From NCBI GenBank assembly GCA_021789215.1, contig JAJYJS010000002.1:67762-131761 (forward strand): 64,000 nucleotides of DNA, written 5' to 3'. Both the position numbers and the translations under genes were made by a program. The notes under the pieces were generated by a model. The model did no database searches. It saw nothing but the letters and a program-made list of their open reading frames with translations, and was not told the DNA's origin. The stretch comes from Nitrospirota bacterium. GTDB taxonomy: Bacteria; Nitrospirota; Thermodesulfovibrionia; Thermodesulfovibrionales; JdFR-88. Position 1 is the stretch's first letter. Each line of letters starts with the position of its first letter. Shown here piece after piece: positions 26,403-37,272 of the stretch.

Positions 26403-27682
26403 TGCGCTTCCTTTCTCCCTATGGCCCTGCTGGCGATATCTTTCCTGAACTGCATCCCCTCAAATGATATCAGCCGGACTGCATCGTAAGCTTTTTCCCT
26501 GGCCTCGGCCACATCCGCTCCCGTGGCGGTAACACCGAGGACGCGGCCCCCTGAGGTCACGACTTCGTCATCGTTGAACCCAGTGCCGGCATGGAAGACC
26601 ACCACGTTTTTCATGCCCTTGGCCTTTTGCAGCCCTTTTATTATTTTACCTTTTTCATAACTGCCGGGATATCCTTTCGAGGCCATGACCACGCACACCG
26701 CGGACTCCGGCTTCCATTTCACCGGCACTTCGGCCAGCTTGCCTTCGGAGACGGCCAGGATTATCTCAAAGAGGTCCGAGTCCAGCCTGGCAAGCACGGG
26801 CTGGGTTTCCGGGTCCCCGAACCGGCAGTTGAACTCAAGGACGTATGGCTTGTTCTCCTTAATCATCAGCCCCGCGTATATTACCCCCCTGAAGTCCATG
26901 CGCTCCGCCTTAATGCCCCTTAAAAAGGGCTGCATGACCTTTTCCATCACCTGTTTTTCAAGTTCCGGCGTCATTACCGGGGCCGGGCTGTATGCCCCCA
27001 TGCCGCCCGTATTGGGGCCCCCGTCGCCGTCGAAAATCCTTTTGTGGTCCTGCGAGGAGACCATCGGCACTATTGTATTTCCGTCAGTAAACGCCATGAA
27101 CGAGGCCTCTTCGCCCTCGATGCACTCCTCGACGACCACCCTGTCCCCGGCGGACCCGAACGCCCTTTCCTTCATGATGAGCCTCAAAGCGTCGCTGGCC
27201 TCCTCCACGGTCTTTGCCACAAATACGCCCTTGCCAGCGGCAAGCCCATCTGCTTTAATCACTATTGGTGCGCCCTTGAGCCTCACATAATCCTCCGCGT
27301 GGATATAGGAGTTGAATACCTTGTATTCGCCCGTGGGTATCCCGTAGCGCCTCATGAAGTCCTTGGAAAAAGCCTTGCTCGCCTCAAGTCTCGCCGCCTC
27401 GGCGCCTGGACCGAAGATGTGCCTGCCCTCTTTCCTGAATACGTCGGCTATGCCCTTTGAAAGCGGGTCTTCCGGGCCGACTATTGTAAGGTCTATCCAT
27501 TCGTACCGCACAATGTTCAGGAGGGCGCCGAAATCCGTGGGACTGATGTCAATGCACTCGGCAAGCTCCGCGATGCCCGCGTTTCCGGGGCAACAGTATA
27601 TCTTGTCCACCCGCTTGGACTGGGCGAGCTTCCAGACTATCGCGTGCTCTCTTCCGCCGCCGCCTATGACCAGTACTTTCAT
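26399..27682 (-). CDS. purD: Phosphoribosylamine-glycine ligase
   Basis: 427 aa, standard length GARS. The N-terminal [16 protein letters not shown], the ATP-grasp region with [15 protein letters not shown], and the signature [17 protein letters not shown] near residue 290 are all present. It joins 5-phosphoribosylamine and glycine using ATP. The gene follows purH after one base and overlaps purE by four bases, so purH-purD-purE form one transcription unit. Confidence 0.97.
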   Translation of the reverse strand: MKVLVIGGGGREHAIVWKLAQSKRVDKIYCCPGNAGIAELAECIDISPTDFGALLNIVRYEWIDLTIVGPEDPLSKGIADVFRKEGRHIFGPGAEAARLEASKAFSKDFMRRYGIPTGEYKVFNSYIHAEDYVRLKGAPIVIKADGLAAGKGVFVAKTVEEASDALRLIMKERAFGSAGDRVVVEECIEGEEASFMAFTDGNTIVPMVSSQDHKRIFDGDGGPNTGGMGAYSPAPVMTPELEKQVMEKVMQPFLRGIKAERMDFRGVIYAGLMIKENKPYVLEFNCRFGDPETQPVLARLDSDLFEIILAVSEGKLAEVPVKWKPESAVCVVMASKGYPGSYEKGKIIKGLQKAKGMKNVVVFHAGTGFNDDEVVTSGGRVLGVTATGADVAEAREKAYDAVRLISFEGMQFRKDIASRAIGRKEAQ

Positions 27683-27683
27683 A

Positions 27684-29234
27684 TCAGTGCTTGAAGTGCC
27701 TTACGCCGGTGATGAGCATGGCCATGCCGTGCTCGTCGCAGGCCTTTATGACTTCATCGTCCCTGACCGAGCCGCCCGGCTGGATGATGGCCGTTACGCC
27801 GACCTTCTTGATCGCGTCTATCCCGTCCCGGAAGGGGAAGAACCCGTCGGAGGCCACCACGGAACCCTCAAGCCTCTCAAGGGCGTTTATCGCCCCGGTC
27901 TTGGCGGCATAGACCCTGCTGGTCTGCCCGATGCCTATGCCCAACGTCCTGTCCTTAAAGGCATAGACTATGGCGTTGGACTTGACGTGCTTCACGACCC
28001 TCCATGCGAATTCGAGCGCTTCCATCTCATCCGGAGTGGGCTGTCTTTTCGTCACGGCGGAAAGGGATTTCACGCCGGCATTCGCCGTGTCCCATTCCTG
28101 AGTGAGTATCCCGCCTGCTATGCGTTTTATATCGAAGCCCGCCAGGGGCTTCGTGAGCATATCGGCAAGCGCTAACACCCTTATGTTCTGTTTCCCGGAA
28201 AACACCTTCAGCGCCCCGTCAGTATAGGAAGGCGCGATTATTACCTCCATGAAGAGTTTGGATATCTCCTGCGCGGCCTCCTCGTCCACTTCCCGGTTGA
28301 AGGCCAGCACGCCTCCGAAGGCCGAAATGGGGTCCGTCTTCAACGCCTTCCTGTAAGCGCCGGCAACACTGCCGCTTACCGCCGCGCCGCAGGGGTTGTT
28401 GTGCTTTATTATCGCGCAGGCAGGCTTGTCGAACTCCAGGGCAAGCATCAGCGCCGAATGCGTGTCGTAATAATTATTGAAAGACATCTCTTTGCCCTGT
28501 ATCTTTCTTGCCTTCGCAAGCGAAAGGCCCTCCGTGCGCTCCTCGTAAAAGGCCGCCCTCTGGTGGGGGTTCTCCCCGTATCTCAACGGCGCGGCGAGCT
28601 TGTAGCTGAGAGTGAGCGTGGGGGGAACGCCTTCCTCCTTTCCGGTCACCTCGTCAAGGTAGTCCGCTATGAGGGCGTCATACCTGGAGGTGTGCCTGAA
28701 GACCTTTTTTGCGAGCCTCAGGCGAGTCTTGCCGCTTATTTCCCCCTTTAAGGTCTTAAACTCCTCGACTATATGCCCGTAATCGCCGGGGTCTACCACG
28801 ACCGTCACGGACTCAAGGTTCTTGGATGCCGCCCTCAGCATCGTAGGGCCGCCAATATCTATGTTCTCTATCGCGTCCTCGAACTTGACCCCTGGCTTCG
28901 AGATGGTCTGCTCAAATGGATAGAGGTTCACGACAACCAGGTCGATGAGGCCGATGCCATGCTTTTTCAGGTCCTCCATGTGGCTTGGCTCGTTCCTCCT
29001 CGCAAGGAGCCCCCCGTGCACCTTGGGGTGGAGCGTCTTTACCCTGCCGTCAAGCATCTCGGGGGACCCCGTATAGTCTCCGATTTCAACCACCGGCAGC
29101 CCGGCGTCCTTCAGTGCCCTGGCCGTTCCGCCCGTCGAGATAAGCTCCACTGCCATGGCGTCAAGCTCCCTGGCGAAATCCACCACCCCTGTCTTGTCGG
29201 AAACACTTATGATAGCGCGCCTTATCTTGGACAT
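27684..29234 (-). CDS. purH: Bifunctional AICAR transformylase / IMP cyclohydrolase
   Basis: 516 aa from the ATG at 29234. The frame is open upstream to 29318, but the family starts at [17 protein letters not shown] and a GGAGG ribosome-binding site lies before it. The N-terminal MGS-like IMP cyclohydrolase domain (1-about 190, with [14 protein letters not shown] and [17 protein letters not shown]) is followed by the AICAR transformylase domain with [10 protein letters not shown] (catalytic His and Lys) and the terminal [10 protein letters not shown]. It carries out the last two steps to IMP. It is the first gene of the purH-purD-purE-DUF89 unit and lies just after a strong terminator of the upstream operon. 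Confidence 0.97.
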   Translation of the reverse strand: MSKIRRAIISVSDKTGVVDFARELDAMAVELISTGGTARALKDAGLPVVEIGDYTGSPEMLDGRVKTLHPKVHGGLLARRNEPSHMEDLKKHGIGLIDLVVVNLYPFEQTISKPGVKFEDAIENIDIGGPTMLRAASKNLESVTVVVDPGDYGHIVEEFKTLKGEISGKTRLRLAKKVFRHTSRYDALIADYLDEVTGKEEGVPPTLTLSYKLAAPLRYGENPHQRAAFYEERTEGLSLAKARKIQGKEMSFNNYYDTHSALMLALEFDKPACAIIKHNNPCGAAVSGSVAGAYRKALKTDPISAFGGVLAFNREVDEEAAQEISKLFMEVIIAPSYTDGALKVFSGKQNIRVLALADMLTKPLAGFDIKRIAGGILTQEWDTANAGVKSLSAVTKRQPTPDEMEALEFAWRVVKHVKSNAIVYAFKDRTLGIGIGQTSRVYAAKTGAINALERLEGSVVASDGFFPFRDGIDAIKKVGVTAIIQPGGSVRDDEVIKACDEHGMAMLITGVRHFKH

Positions 29235-29267
29235 CCTGATAAAAACCTCCGCCCGGAAAAGAATTTT

Positions 29268-29328
29268 AAAAAATAATAAAAACCCCGCTTGAGTGCAAAA
29301 TGAGTATGATTTTAACACTTAAACGGGG
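29268..29328 (-). terminator. Terminator between the RND operon and purH
   Basis: On the minus strand CCCCGTTTAAGTG (29328-29316) pairs imperfectly with CACTCAAGCGGGG (29295-29283) across a 20-base loop and is followed by TTTTTATTATTTTTT. It should stop transcripts of the efflux operon that ends at 29393. Only about 50 bases separate it from the purH ATG, so the purH promoter must overlap it, or it acts as a leader attenuator. Confidence 0.7.
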
Positions 29329-29392
29329 CTTTTTGTAAAGCTTGCCCGGCTTTCGCGAGGGGTCGGCCGGCCCCTTAACAGCCCGTCGGGCC

Positions 29393-29545
29393 TCAGGTGC
29401 CGAATATCCCTGAGGGCAGCAGCCTGAGGTGTGCGGCCCCGCAGGACGGGCAGGCCATGTTTTTTATCTCCTCCTCGCTGCCCAGGTAGACGGTAAAGAT
29501 GTTGGCGCATTTTATGCAAACGCAGTTATAGGCCCTCTGTTCCAC
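29393..29545 (-). CDS. 50-aa zinc-ribbon protein
   Basis: Small gene with a GTG start at 29545, chosen because a strong ribosome-binding site (GAGGAGG) lies just before it and overlaps the stop codon of the DUF2892 gene. The frame is open further upstream, but that part is low-complexity out-of-frame sequence. The protein holds two CxxC pairs: CIKCANIF (Cys10, Cys13) and CPSCGAAH (Cys32, Cys35), spaced as in zinc ribbons. The function is unknown. It is the last gene of the ArsR-TolC-adaptor-RND operon and is translationally coupled to the DUF2892 gene. Confidence 0.75.
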   Translation of the reverse strand: MEQRAYNCVCIKCANIFTVYLGSEEEIKNMACPSCGAAHLRLLPSGIFGT

Positions 29546-29547
29546 CG

Positions 29548-29778
29548 TTACCTCCTCAGCCTGGCTTCGATAGTCGGGGCGACTTTCAGCAGTATGTTTG
29601 CCATCATGCAGAACCCCGTCGCGGCGAATATTACAAGGTTGATGCCCACAAATGCCGTGAGCATCAGCCAGTAGGGGCTGAACAATACCGACAGCGCCAG
29701 GCTCAGGAGCACGATAATGCCCGCCGCCAGGTAAAGTATGCGTTCCAGGTACCATGAGTCTACCTTAATGAGATACAT
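29548..29778 (-). CDS. DUF2892 (YgaP-like) small inner-membrane protein
   Basis: 76 aa with two membrane helices (about 12-31 and 34-60). The composition and pattern [42 protein letters not shown] match DUF2892, the membrane part of YgaP-type rhodanese proteins, without a rhodanese domain here. It overlaps the 3' end of the RND permease gene by 14 bases, so both are co-translated. DUF2892 proteins are often found with efflux or sulfur-related genes; the role here is unknown. Confidence 0.85.
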   Translation of the reverse strand: MYLIKVDSWYLERILYLAAGIIVLLSLALSVLFSPYWLMLTAFVGINLVIFAATGFCMMANILLKVAPTIEARLRR

Positions 29779-32700
29779 CGTTTTCCTCCTCTTTGTGCAA
29801 TCTCGGACACGTCTTTTTCTTGAAAAACTCGTAATAAAGGAGCGGGACCACTATCAGCGTCAGCGCCGTGGCCGCCACCGCCCCGAACATGAGCGCAATG
29901 GCCAGCCCCTGGAATATGGGGTCGAACAGGATGACGCTGGACCCCACGACAACTGCGGCCGCCGTCAGCGCAATCGGGCGGAACCTCACCGCCCCGGCCC
30001 GGATGAGCGCCTTCTTGAGGTCGTCGCAGGCCGACCACTCCATCTGGACGAAGTCGACCAGAAGGATGGAGTTCCTCACGATGATCCCGGCAAGCGCGAT
30101 GAAGCCTATCATGCTCGTGGCCGTGAAGAACGCCCCGAACAGGAAATGCCCGGGCAGGATGCCCACCAGCGTAAGCGGTATCGGGGCCATTATTATCAGC
30201 GGCACGGCGAAACTGCCGAACCAGGCGACCACGAGCACGTAAATCAGCACCAGCACGGCGGCAAAGGCGATGCCAAGGTCCCTGAAGACCTCGTAGGTAA
30301 TCTGCCATTCCCCGTCCCACTTGAGCGAATAATGCTCCTCAAGCGGCGGCTGGTGCGTGTAGTACTGTTTTATCCTGTATCCGTCCGCTGTAATCTTGCC
30401 CACCTCGTCCCTCATTTTAAGGATGGCGTAAACAGGGCTCTCCTCCTTGCCCGCAACGTCCCCTATTACATAGACCACCCGCTGGAGGTTCTTGTGGTAG
30501 ATGGCCTGCTCTATCGTGCCTTCCTTCACATTGGCCACCTCGCCAAGCGGGACCAGCTTGCCGTCATTGGACGGCACGGAGAGCTGCAAAAGCTCGTTGA
30601 TGTTCGAACGGTCCTCCTCAGGTGCCCGAAGCATGATCTCCACCGGCTCCTTTTCATTCCTGAGATGGACAAGCCCCGCGGACATCCCCTCAAGGGCTGC
30701 GCTCACCGTGGAAGAGGCCGCCTCGGTCGAAACCCCGCTCAGGGCCGCCTTGGTCTTGTCTATGTCAAGCGTGAACTTCTTCTGAGGCGCGTAAACATAC
30801 CAGTCCACATCCACAACGCCGGGGGTGTTTTCGAATATCCCCTTCACCTGCCGCGCAATATCTATCTGCTTGACGAGGTCCGGCCCGTACACCTCGGCCA
30901 CAAGGGTGTCGAGCACCGGTGGGCCGGGCGGTATCTCCGCAATCTTCACGTTTGCGCCGTAGAGTTTAGCTATGCTGTCCAGCCCGGGCCTTATCCTTTT
31001 TGCTATGTCGTGGCTCTGGGCGCTCCTCAGGCTCTTGTTGACGAGGTTCACCTGTATGTCGGCAACGTCCGGGCCGCTCCGCAGGTAATAATGCCTGACA
31101 AGCCCGTTGAAGTTGTACGGGGCCGCCGTGCCGACATAAAGCTGGTAGTCGGTGACCTCCGGCACGGTCTTGAGGTATTCCCCCATTGCCGTGGCGACGC
31201 GCTGCGTCTCTTGCAGCGTGGTGCCCTTGGGCATGTCTATTATCACCTGAAGCTCGCTTTTGTTGTCGAAGGGCAGCATCTTCAGCGTGACGAGCTTCAG
31301 CGGTATCATCAGCAGCACCAGCAGGAGCAGCCCCGCGACTCCGGCCAGGGCCAAAAACCTCAATTTGCCCTTTTCCAGGAGTGGATAGAGTATCCTGTTG
31401 TAAATGCGGTAAAGCTTCTCTTCCTCCTGCTTCTCCACCGCGTCGTGCTTCACGTTTTTAAGCACCTTGTAACTCATCCACGGGCTCACGATAAAGGCTA
31501 TCAGCAGAGAGAATATCATCGCCGCGGAGGCGCCAACCGGTATCGGCCTCATGTAGGGGCCCATGAGCCCCCTCACAAACGCCATGGGCAGGAGCGCCGC
31601 TATGACCGCGAACGTGGCAAGTATCGTCGGGTTGCCCACCTCGTTCACCGCATAGGCCACCTTGTTCATCCCCGGCCCGAAGAGCTTGAAGTGCCTGTGG
31701 ATGTTCTCCACGACGACAATCGCGTCGTCAACCAGTATGCCTATCGAGAATATGAGCGCAAAGAGCGTCACCCTGTTAAGCGTATAGCCGTACAGGTAGG
31801 TTATAACCAGAGTAAGGGCAAGCGTGACCGGGACGGCAACCGCCACCACGATGGACTCCCTCCACCCCAGCGCAAGCGCTATTAGGATAACCACCGAGAC
31901 GGTGGCTATGAGCATATGTTCCAGAAGCTCGTCTGATTTTTCCTTTGCCGTATCTCCGTAATTCCTCGCCAGGTTCACGTGGACGTCTGCCGGTATGAGG
32001 CTTCCGCGAAGCTCTTCTATCTTTTTAAGGAGCCTCCCGGCAAGGAGCGTGGCGTTTGTGCCCTTCTTCTTGGCCACGCTTATCGTTACTGCGTCAAAGA
32101 GCCCCTGCACGGGTTTTTCATGGCCGCCGCCTATCGCCTCCTTCAGGGAAAACGCAGGCCCCGCCCCCATGAAGACATAATCCTTTGGCTCCTCCGGCCC
32201 GTCCGTTATCAGGGCCACGTCCTTCAAGTATACGGGGCTGCCCTGAGAGACGCCCACAACCACATTGCCCACGTCCGCGGCGTTGTCAAGAAACCCGCCG
32301 GTCTGGACCGCAAACCTCTGGTTTCCGCTGCTCATGCCGCCAAGCGGGGTAACCATATTGGATTTCCGGATGGCCTGAAGGATGCCAAAGACGGGCAGGT
32401 TGTACGCCTTGAGCCTGTCGGGCTGGAGGTCCACACGCACCTGCCTCTTCTGTCCGCCGATGATATGCACCTCGGAGACGTCATTGTCCTTTTTAAGCTC
32501 GTCAGCCAACTCCTGCGCCATGCGGCGGAGTTCATAGGAGGTGTACCTGCCCGACCACAGGTTGAACGCAAGTATCGGGACGTCGTTGATCGACTTTGGT
32601 TTCACCAGGGGCTGGGAGACGCCCGGAGGCATCTTGTCGTAGTTGGACATGAGCTTGTTATAGACGTTCACTATGCTCTTTTCAACGTCCTCCCCTACCT

Positions 32701-33007
32701 TGAACCTCACGATAACAAGGCTTTGGCCGGGGTTGGATATCGAATAGACGTATTCCACTCCGGGTATCTCCCAGAGGAATTTTTCCATGGGCCTCGTGAC
32801 AAGCTCCTCGACCTCTTTCGCGGACGCGCCCGGATAGGCGGCGAAGACGTCTATCATCGGGACGATTATCTGCGGCTCTTCCTCGCGCGGGGTGGCTATG
32901 ACGGCAAAAATCCCGGCAATGAGTGAGGCGGCGACGATGAGCGGCGTAAGCTTGGATTTGAGGAACGCCTTGGCTATCTTGCCGGAAATGCCAAGATGCT
33001 GTTTCAC
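29765..33007 (-). CDS. RND-family efflux permease (AcrB/CzcA-type)
   Basis: 1080 aa, full-length RND transporter with 12 membrane helices and two large periplasmic loops. The N-terminus has the family run [23 protein letters not shown]. The proton-relay Asp pair is in [17 protein letters not shown] (about residue 430), and the second half carries [13 protein letters not shown]. It exports its substrate from periplasm or membrane with proton influx through the adaptor and TolC-like channel. The controlling regulator is an ArsR type with a CVC metal motif, so metal(loid) ions or metal-dependent stress are possible signals; the substrate is not decided by the sequence. It overlaps the adaptor gene by 4 bases. 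Confidence 0.95.
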   Translation of the reverse strand: MKQHLGISGKIAKAFLKSKLTPLIVAASLIAGIFAVIATPREEEPQIIVPMIDVFAAYPGASAKEVEELVTRPMEKFLWEIPGVEYVYSISNPGQSLVIVRFKVGEDVEKSIVNVYNKLMSNYDKMPPGVSQPLVKPKSINDVPILAFNLWSGRYTSYELRRMAQELADELKKDNDVSEVHIIGGQKRQVRVDLQPDRLKAYNLPVFGILQAIRKSNMVTPLGGMSSGNQRFAVQTGGFLDNAADVGNVVVGVSQGSPVYLKDVALITDGPEEPKDYVFMGAGPAFSLKEAIGGGHEKPVQGLFDAVTISVAKKKGTNATLLAGRLLKKIEELRGSLIPADVHVNLARNYGDTAKEKSDELLEHMLIATVSVVILIALALGWRESIVVAVAVPVTLALTLVITYLYGYTLNRVTLFALIFSIGILVDDAIVVVENIHRHFKLFGPGMNKVAYAVNEVGNPTILATFAVIAALLPMAFVRGLMGPYMRPIPVGASAAMIFSLLIAFIVSPWMSYKVLKNVKHDAVEKQEEEKLYRIYNRILYPLLEKGKLRFLALAGVAGLLLLVLLMIPLKLVTLKMLPFDNKSELQVIIDMPKGTTLQETQRVATAMGEYLKTVPEVTDYQLYVGTAAPYNFNGLVRHYYLRSGPDVADIQVNLVNKSLRSAQSHDIAKRIRPGLDSIAKLYGANVKIAEIPPGPPVLDTLVAEVYGPDLVKQIDIARQVKGIFENTPGVVDVDWYVYAPQKKFTLDIDKTKAALSGVSTEAASSTVSAALEGMSAGLVHLRNEKEPVEIMLRAPEEDRSNINELLQLSVPSNDGKLVPLGEVANVKEGTIEQAIYHKNLQRVVYVIGDVAGKEESPVYAILKMRDEVGKITADGYRIKQYYTHQPPLEEHYSLKWDGEWQITYEVFRDLGIAFAAVLVLIYVLVVAWFGSFAVPLIIMAPIPLTLVGILPGHFLFGAFFTATSMIGFIALAGIIVRNSILLVDFVQMEWSACDDLKKALIRAGAVRFRPIALTAAAVVVGSSVILFDPIFQGLAIALMFGAVAATALTLIVVPLLYYEFFKKKTCPRLHKEEENDVSH

Positions 33008-34137
33008 TTCCCGGCCTCCTTAAGGACAACACCCTCGCTTACCCTGTCAAAACCGGATGCCACAACACGCTCTCCGGGCGCGAGGCCGGCAAGGGCCTCC
33101 ACATACCCGTCGTATTCCCTGCCCGTCCTGATTGCCCTGAGTTCAACCACGCCGTCTTTGCCGGCAACATACACAAAATCAAGCTGGCCCCTGTGCCGCA
33201 CGGCGCCATCAGGGACAAGTATCGCCTGCCTCTGGCCGTCGGGCACATACACCTTTACATAAAGCCCCCCCTGAAGCCCTCCTGCCGATGGCACGCTGGC
33301 CTTAACGGCAAAACTCCTCGTAGCGGGGTCTATCTGGGGCGTAACCTCGGAGACTTTGAGGGTCTCCTTCGCCCCTGTGGACGGCACCTCTATTGAAATC
33401 CGGCTGCCCCTTTTTATCTTTCCGTAGAAGCGCTCATCGAGCGAGACCTCCACCTGGTAAACAGGCTCTTCTATCGAGACCAGCGGCATGCCCGGAGCGG
33501 CCATGCTGCCCACATCCACCTTCTTTTCTATTACAACGCCGTTTATTGGAGACCGCACAACGGAGTATCCAACATATGCCTCGGCCTCTTTCAGTCCGGC
33601 TTTGGCCCTGCCGAGCGCGGACTGCGCCTGTTCCAGCTGGAGCGCCGCCACCTGGCGTCTGGTGCTTATCTCATCGAACTCCTGGCCCGCAACGGCCTTT
33701 TCCTCATAGAGTTTCCTGTACCTGCCGTACGTCGTGTCGGCAAGCGCCTTTTGCTCGCTTGCCATGCTCACGGCTTTCCTGGCCTCATCGAGCCCCTGTC
33801 TGGCCTGCTCCTCCTTCTGTCTGGCATCGGCGGCCTCTATGGTCATCAGCAGTTCGCCTTTGCGCACCATCTGCCCCCTGTCAACCCTTACACTGGTGAC
33901 AGCGCCCATCAGCTTGGAGGCGACCATCGCAAGGTTTTTGGACTTTATCGAGCCGGATGTCTCATATTCCTGCGGGACGGTCTTCTCTTCGACCACCGCC
34001 GTCTGCACGCCCCCCACCACGGGCCGCTTTGCGGCGGTCTGGCCGGGCTCTATCTTCTTGCCGCAGGAGGCAAGGAGGGCCAGTGCCAAAAAGGCCGACG
34101 GCAGGATTTTGTTAAAAAAATGTCTGGCTTTCATCAA
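33004..34137 (-). CDS. RND periplasmic adaptor lipoprotein
   Basis: 377 aa with a lipoprotein signal peptide: helix [11 protein letters not shown] with lipidation Cys25. A barrel-sandwich (lipoyl) half follows, about 60-100 ([19 protein letters not shown]). A helical hairpin spans about 100-175, the second lipoyl half is [20 protein letters not shown], and beta-barrel and membrane-proximal domains complete the MFP fold. It connects the RND permease to the TolC-like channel. The ATG follows the tolC-like stop directly and its end overlaps the permease ATG by 4 bases. Confidence 0.95.
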   Translation of the reverse strand: MMKARHFFNKILPSAFLALALLASCGKKIEPGQTAAKRPVVGGVQTAVVEEKTVPQEYETSGSIKSKNLAMVASKLMGAVTSVRVDRGQMVRKGELLMTIEAADARQKEEQARQGLDEARKAVSMASEQKALADTTYGRYRKLYEEKAVAGQEFDEISTRRQVAALQLEQAQSALGRAKAGLKEAEAYVGYSVVRSPINGVVIEKKVDVGSMAAPGMPLVSIEEPVYQVEVSLDERFYGKIKRGSRISIEVPSTGAKETLKVSEVTPQIDPATRSFAVKASVPSAGGLQGGLYVKVYVPDGQRQAILVPDGAVRHRGQLDFVYVAGKDGVVELRAIRTGREYDGYVEALAGLAPGERVVASGFDRVSEGVVLKEAGK

Positions 34138-35490
34138 TTACTCCTTATAGCTGTTTATCTTCTGTATGAACTCGTTTATCATGCCGCTTTCAAAACCGAG
34201 ATTGAAAAATTTCTCCATGAGGTTGTTCTGCGCCTCGACCACCCCTGTCCGTGCCGCATCGAGCATCAACTGGGAATCGAGCACATCTATTATCGGGGAG
34301 AGCGAGTTCTGATACCTGAGCGTCACAAGCCTTGTGCCCTCCTCGGCCGCGGAAAGCTCTGCATTGGCCAGGTCGAGCGATTTCTGCGCCTCTTCCACGC
34401 TCTTGTATGAATCAAAGACCTGGAACCTGGCCTGTTTTTTGAGCCCTTCAAGATACTGCCTCGCCTCTTCGGCCTTTGCCCTTGCCTGGCTCACCTGGTG
34501 TTCGCGTCTTGCGCCGTCGAATATGCTCCAACGGAGGAATGCGTTGACCATATAGCTGCTCCCCTCCGCGCCGAGCGGGCTGGAGTGGTCGTTCCACTGG
34601 TACTGGCCGCCGACACCCACCTCCGGCAGATAGCCGGACTTTGCGAGCGTGACCCCGTTTTCCGCGTTCTTCGTCCTCGTCTCAAGGGCCTGTATGTCCG
34701 GCCTTTTTTCAAGACCGCCGTAATAGGCGTCTATGGGCTCAAGCGTAACCTTGTATCCCGTCCCGATTGCGTCAACGCTTTCGCTTCTGCCAAGCGCAAG
34801 GCCAAGCGCGCGCTTGGCGACCTCGTTGGCCTTCTGCGCGGCCGACAATTTCCTTTCGGCCTCCTTCTGGGCGGCTTCGGCCCTGAGCACATCCGAATAG
34901 AGGCCAAGCCCCGTATTGTACCGCAGGGTGGCAAGCCTCTTGTGCTCCCCGGCGTCCTTTACCCCCTGCTCCGCCACATCCGCAAAATGCCTTGAAGTGA
35001 TGACCCCGAGATACGCGGAGATTACGTCCTGCGTTACCTTTTCCCTGAGCCGCTCGAAGTCCTGGCCGCTTGCCTTCGATTCGAGCTTTGCCATCCTGAG
35101 GCCCGTTATGGCCCGCTCCGAAAATATGACCTGCTCAAGTTTTACGCTCCCCTGGAAATCGTTTACCGCCTGCGGGGAGTTGAGGGAATTGATGTCGAAA
35201 TCCGACGCGGTGAAGCGCTGCTGGTTGAGCTTTGCCATGAAGGCATAGGTGGGGTTGTCCGTCCTCATATACCTGTCCTCGAAAGTGAGGGATGGAAGAT
35301 AATAACTCCTTGCGATGCCCACATCCTCCTGCACAGCCTTCAGCCCCCAGGTACTCGCCTTTATGCGGGGATTGTCCTTCAGGGCGGTCTCGACCGCTTC
35401 CCTGAGGCCCATCTTCACCGTGTTCTCGCCGGATGCCGGAGCCCCGGCAAGAATGACTATGAGCGGAATGAGGACGAGATAGGACCTCAT
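34138..35490 (-). CDS. TolC-family outer membrane channel of the RND system
   Basis: 450 aa from the ATG at 35490. The frame extends upstream to 35568, but AAGGAGG lies before 35490 and a signal peptide MRSYLVLIPLIVILAGAPASG starts there. The ATG overlaps the arsR stop (ATGA, 35487-35490). The OEP repeat pattern is present twice, with GLREAVETALKDNPRIKAST at the start and QDFERLREKVTQDVISAYLG and a second long helix set at about 330-440. It forms the exit duct of the RND pump encoded downstream. Confidence 0.94.
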   Translation of the reverse strand: MRSYLVLIPLIVILAGAPASGENTVKMGLREAVETALKDNPRIKASTWGLKAVQEDVGIARSYYLPSLTFEDRYMRTDNPTYAFMAKLNQQRFTASDFDINSLNSPQAVNDFQGSVKLEQVIFSERAITGLRMAKLESKASGQDFERLREKVTQDVISAYLGVITSRHFADVAEQGVKDAGEHKRLATLRYNTGLGLYSDVLRAEAAQKEAERKLSAAQKANEVAKRALGLALGRSESVDAIGTGYKVTLEPIDAYYGGLEKRPDIQALETRTKNAENGVTLAKSGYLPEVGVGGQYQWNDHSSPLGAEGSSYMVNAFLRWSIFDGARREHQVSQARAKAEEARQYLEGLKKQARFQVFDSYKSVEEAQKSLDLANAELSAAEEGTRLVTLRYQNSLSPIIDVLDSQLMLDAARTGVVEAQNNLMEKFFNLGFESGMINEFIQKINSYKE

Positions 35491-35876
35491 TTTTTCCTCC
35501 TTTTCTCCATGAATTGCATGAACGATTCCATATCGCAGCGCCCCGTGAGCTTCTGGAACTCCTCGCACCGCACCATGTTCTGCATGTCCTCGATTACACC
35601 CGGGTCCTTCTGCATCTCACGGAAGACGTTTTTCAAAAAGCCCGCCGTCCGCACGCCCGCGGGCCTGAATTTGTAGAACATGAGCTTCCCCTCCCTCCTT
35701 GAGGAAAGGAGGCCGGCGCCCTTCAGCACATTGAGGTCCTTGGAGACAAGAGGCTGGGAAATCCCGAGCACCGCCATTATCTGGCAGACGCAGAGCTCCT
35801 TTCTTGAGACCAGAAGGAGTATCCTGAGCCTGGTGCTGTCCGACAGCGCCTTGAATATCCTGAGGTATTCATTCAT
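35487..35876 (-). CDS. ArsR-family metal-type repressor of the RND operon
   Basis: 129 aa from the ATG at 35876; an alternative ATG at 35912 lies inside the operator-like palindrome. A winged HTH is visible: IFKALSDSTRLRILLLV, then KELCVCQIMAVLGISQPLVSKDLNVL. The Cys29-x-Cys31 pair in helix 3 is the metal-binding motif of ArsR/SmtB repressors. More cysteines near the end (Cys103, Cys114) may add ligands. It is the first gene of the efflux operon and overlaps the channel gene by 4 bases, so it is probably autorepressed and released by a thiophilic metal or metalloid. Its paralogue at 62267 has the same CVC motif. Confidence 0.9.
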   Translation of the reverse strand: MNEYLRIFKALSDSTRLRILLLVSRKELCVCQIMAVLGISQPLVSKDLNVLKGAGLLSSRREGKLMFYKFRPAGVRTAGFLKNVFREMQKDPGVIEDMQNMVRCEEFQKLTGRCDMESFMQFMEKRRKK

Positions 35877-35902
35877 ATGAACATATAACCATAAGTTGAT
35901 AT
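35875..35902. promoter_or_regulatory. ArsR-type operator overlapping the arsR start
   Basis: Inverted repeat ATATGAAC-N12-GTTGATAT (arms 7 of 8 matched) at the expected place for ArsR autoregulation. It overlaps the chosen ATG, so repressor binding would cover the transcription or translation start. Confidence 0.5.
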
Positions 35903-35954
35903 GTATTGTCAACGGAAAAACCCGGGGCCGCCGCCTTTTTCAGCAGGTGGCAGT

Positions 35955-37079
35955 TCAGGAAACGGGCTTGGCGGAGGCGAGCGTCTCAATATCGAAGGCC
36001 TTCACGCCCAGGGCTTCAGCAAGGGCGCGGTTCACTACCTTGCCCCTGTAGACGTTGAGCGCGGTGCGGAGCGCCTGGTTTTTCTCCACGGCCCCCTCCG
36101 CCCCGTCGGCCGCAAGGGCCTTGATATATGGAAGGGTTGCGTTTGAAAGGGCCAGGGTCGCCGTCCTTGGGTACGCCCCCGGCATGTTGGATACCGCGTA
36201 ATGGATTATCCCGTCGACTGAGTAAACCGGCTCCGCATGCGTGGTGGGCCTTGTGGTCTCAACGGCCCCGCCCTGGTCCACCGAGATGTCCACGATAACG
36301 GCCCCTTTTTTCATTGTGCCAAGCATCTGCCTCGTGATGAGGATGGGGGTCCTGCCGCCTGGGACCAGTATGCAGCAGATCACTGCATCGGCCCCGGTTA
36401 TGGCGTCGCGCAGCGTTATGTCATTCAGGAGCATCGTCCTCACCCGGCCCGAGAACATTCCATCTATCTTCCTGAGCCTGTCCATGCCCACGTTCAGCAC
36501 GAGGGTCTCCATGCCGATGGCGTATGCCATGCGCGCGGCGCTGGTCCCGGCCACCCCGGCCCCAAGGATTACGCACTTTGCGGGGTCCACGCCCGCAATG
36601 CCTGGAGGGAACACCCCCCTTCCCCCGGCCGGCCTCTGAAGATAATAGGCGGCCATGAGAGGGGCCATCCTGCCAGCTATCTCGCTCATGGGCGAAAGCA
36701 GCGGCAGGCCCGTCCCGTCGCTTAGCGTCTCGAAGGCGAAGGCCGATATGTTTTTTTCAAGCAGTATGCCCGTGAGTTCGGGGTTTGGGGCAAGGTGCAG
36801 GAAGCAAAAGAGCGCCTGTCTGTGACCGAGGCAGTCGTATTCTTCCCTAACGGGCTCCTTCACTTTGACAATGAGGTCCGCCCGTGAGAATACGGTCCCC
36901 CTGTCAACGATATCGGCATCGGCCAGCAGGTATTCGTCATCTGAAAACCCGCTGCCCAGACCGGCCCCGGATTCCACGAGGATGGCGTGGCCGTCCTTTT
37001 TCAATCCGGCCGCGGCCTGAGGGGTAAGGCCGACCCGGTATTCCTCTTTCTTGATCTCCCTGGGAATGCCGATTATCAT
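35955..37079 (-). CDS. ald: Alanine dehydrogenase
   Basis: 374 aa, normal length. It reversibly deaminates L-alanine to pyruvate and ammonia with NAD. Substrate-binding residues are visible: Arg15 (KKEEYRVGLTP), Lys74 (IVKVKEPV) and His95 (ALFCFLHLAPNP). The NAD-binding Rossmann motif is VILGAGVAGTSAARMAYAIG (about 172-191), and the conserved DISVDQGGAVETTRPTTH follows. It stands alone, divergent from the PilZ gene, so no operon partner informs its role. Confidence 0.97.
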   Translation of the reverse strand: MIIGIPREIKKEEYRVGLTPQAAAGLKKDGHAILVESGAGLGSGFSDDEYLLADADIVDRGTVFSRADLIVKVKEPVREEYDCLGHRQALFCFLHLAPNPELTGILLEKNISAFAFETLSDGTGLPLLSPMSEIAGRMAPLMAAYYLQRPAGGRGVFPPGIAGVDPAKCVILGAGVAGTSAARMAYAIGMETLVLNVGMDRLRKIDGMFSGRVRTMLLNDITLRDAITGADAVICCILVPGGRTPILITRQMLGTMKKGAVIVDISVDQGGAVETTRPTTHAEPVYSVDGIIHYAVSNMPGAYPRTATLALSNATLPYIKALAADGAEGAVEKNQALRTALNVYRGKVVNRALAEALGVKAFDIETLASAKPVS

Positions 37080-37193
37080 GCTATTACACCCTCCCTGGCT
37101 AAATTATACCCGAATCCGGGACGGCTGAAACCCCTTTTTTTTAAAGGCGCTTTTTCCTACCTCCGGTTGTCCCGCACATCTAAAAAGTGCGTA

Positions 37194-37222
37194 TTGACTT
37201 TTAAAGGCAAGTGCGTTAATTT
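37194..37222 (+). promoter_or_regulatory. Possible promoter of the PilZ gene
   Basis: TTGACT (37194-37199), 17-base spacer, TAATTT (37217-37222), about 50 bases before the PilZ TTG start. The -10 box is a weak match. Confidence 0.35.
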
Positions 37223-37272
37223 TTTAGTGGCTGCACCTCAAATCCGACACTGATTCCGGGAGGGGAATACTG

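Noticed and set aside
29546-29755. N-terminal extension of the zinc-ribbon frame
   Set aside because: It runs out of frame through the DUF2892 gene and has no family features. The GTG at 29545 has a strong ribosome-binding site.
29738-31885. Plus-strand open frame of 715 codons
   Set aside because: It is the complement of the RND permease gene. Its composition is rich in H, R and P without any family motif, a typical shadow in GC-rich DNA.
35877-35912. Longer arsR start at 35912
   Set aside because: The extra 12 residues would be encoded by the operator-like palindrome, and homologues start near MNEYLRIFKALSD.
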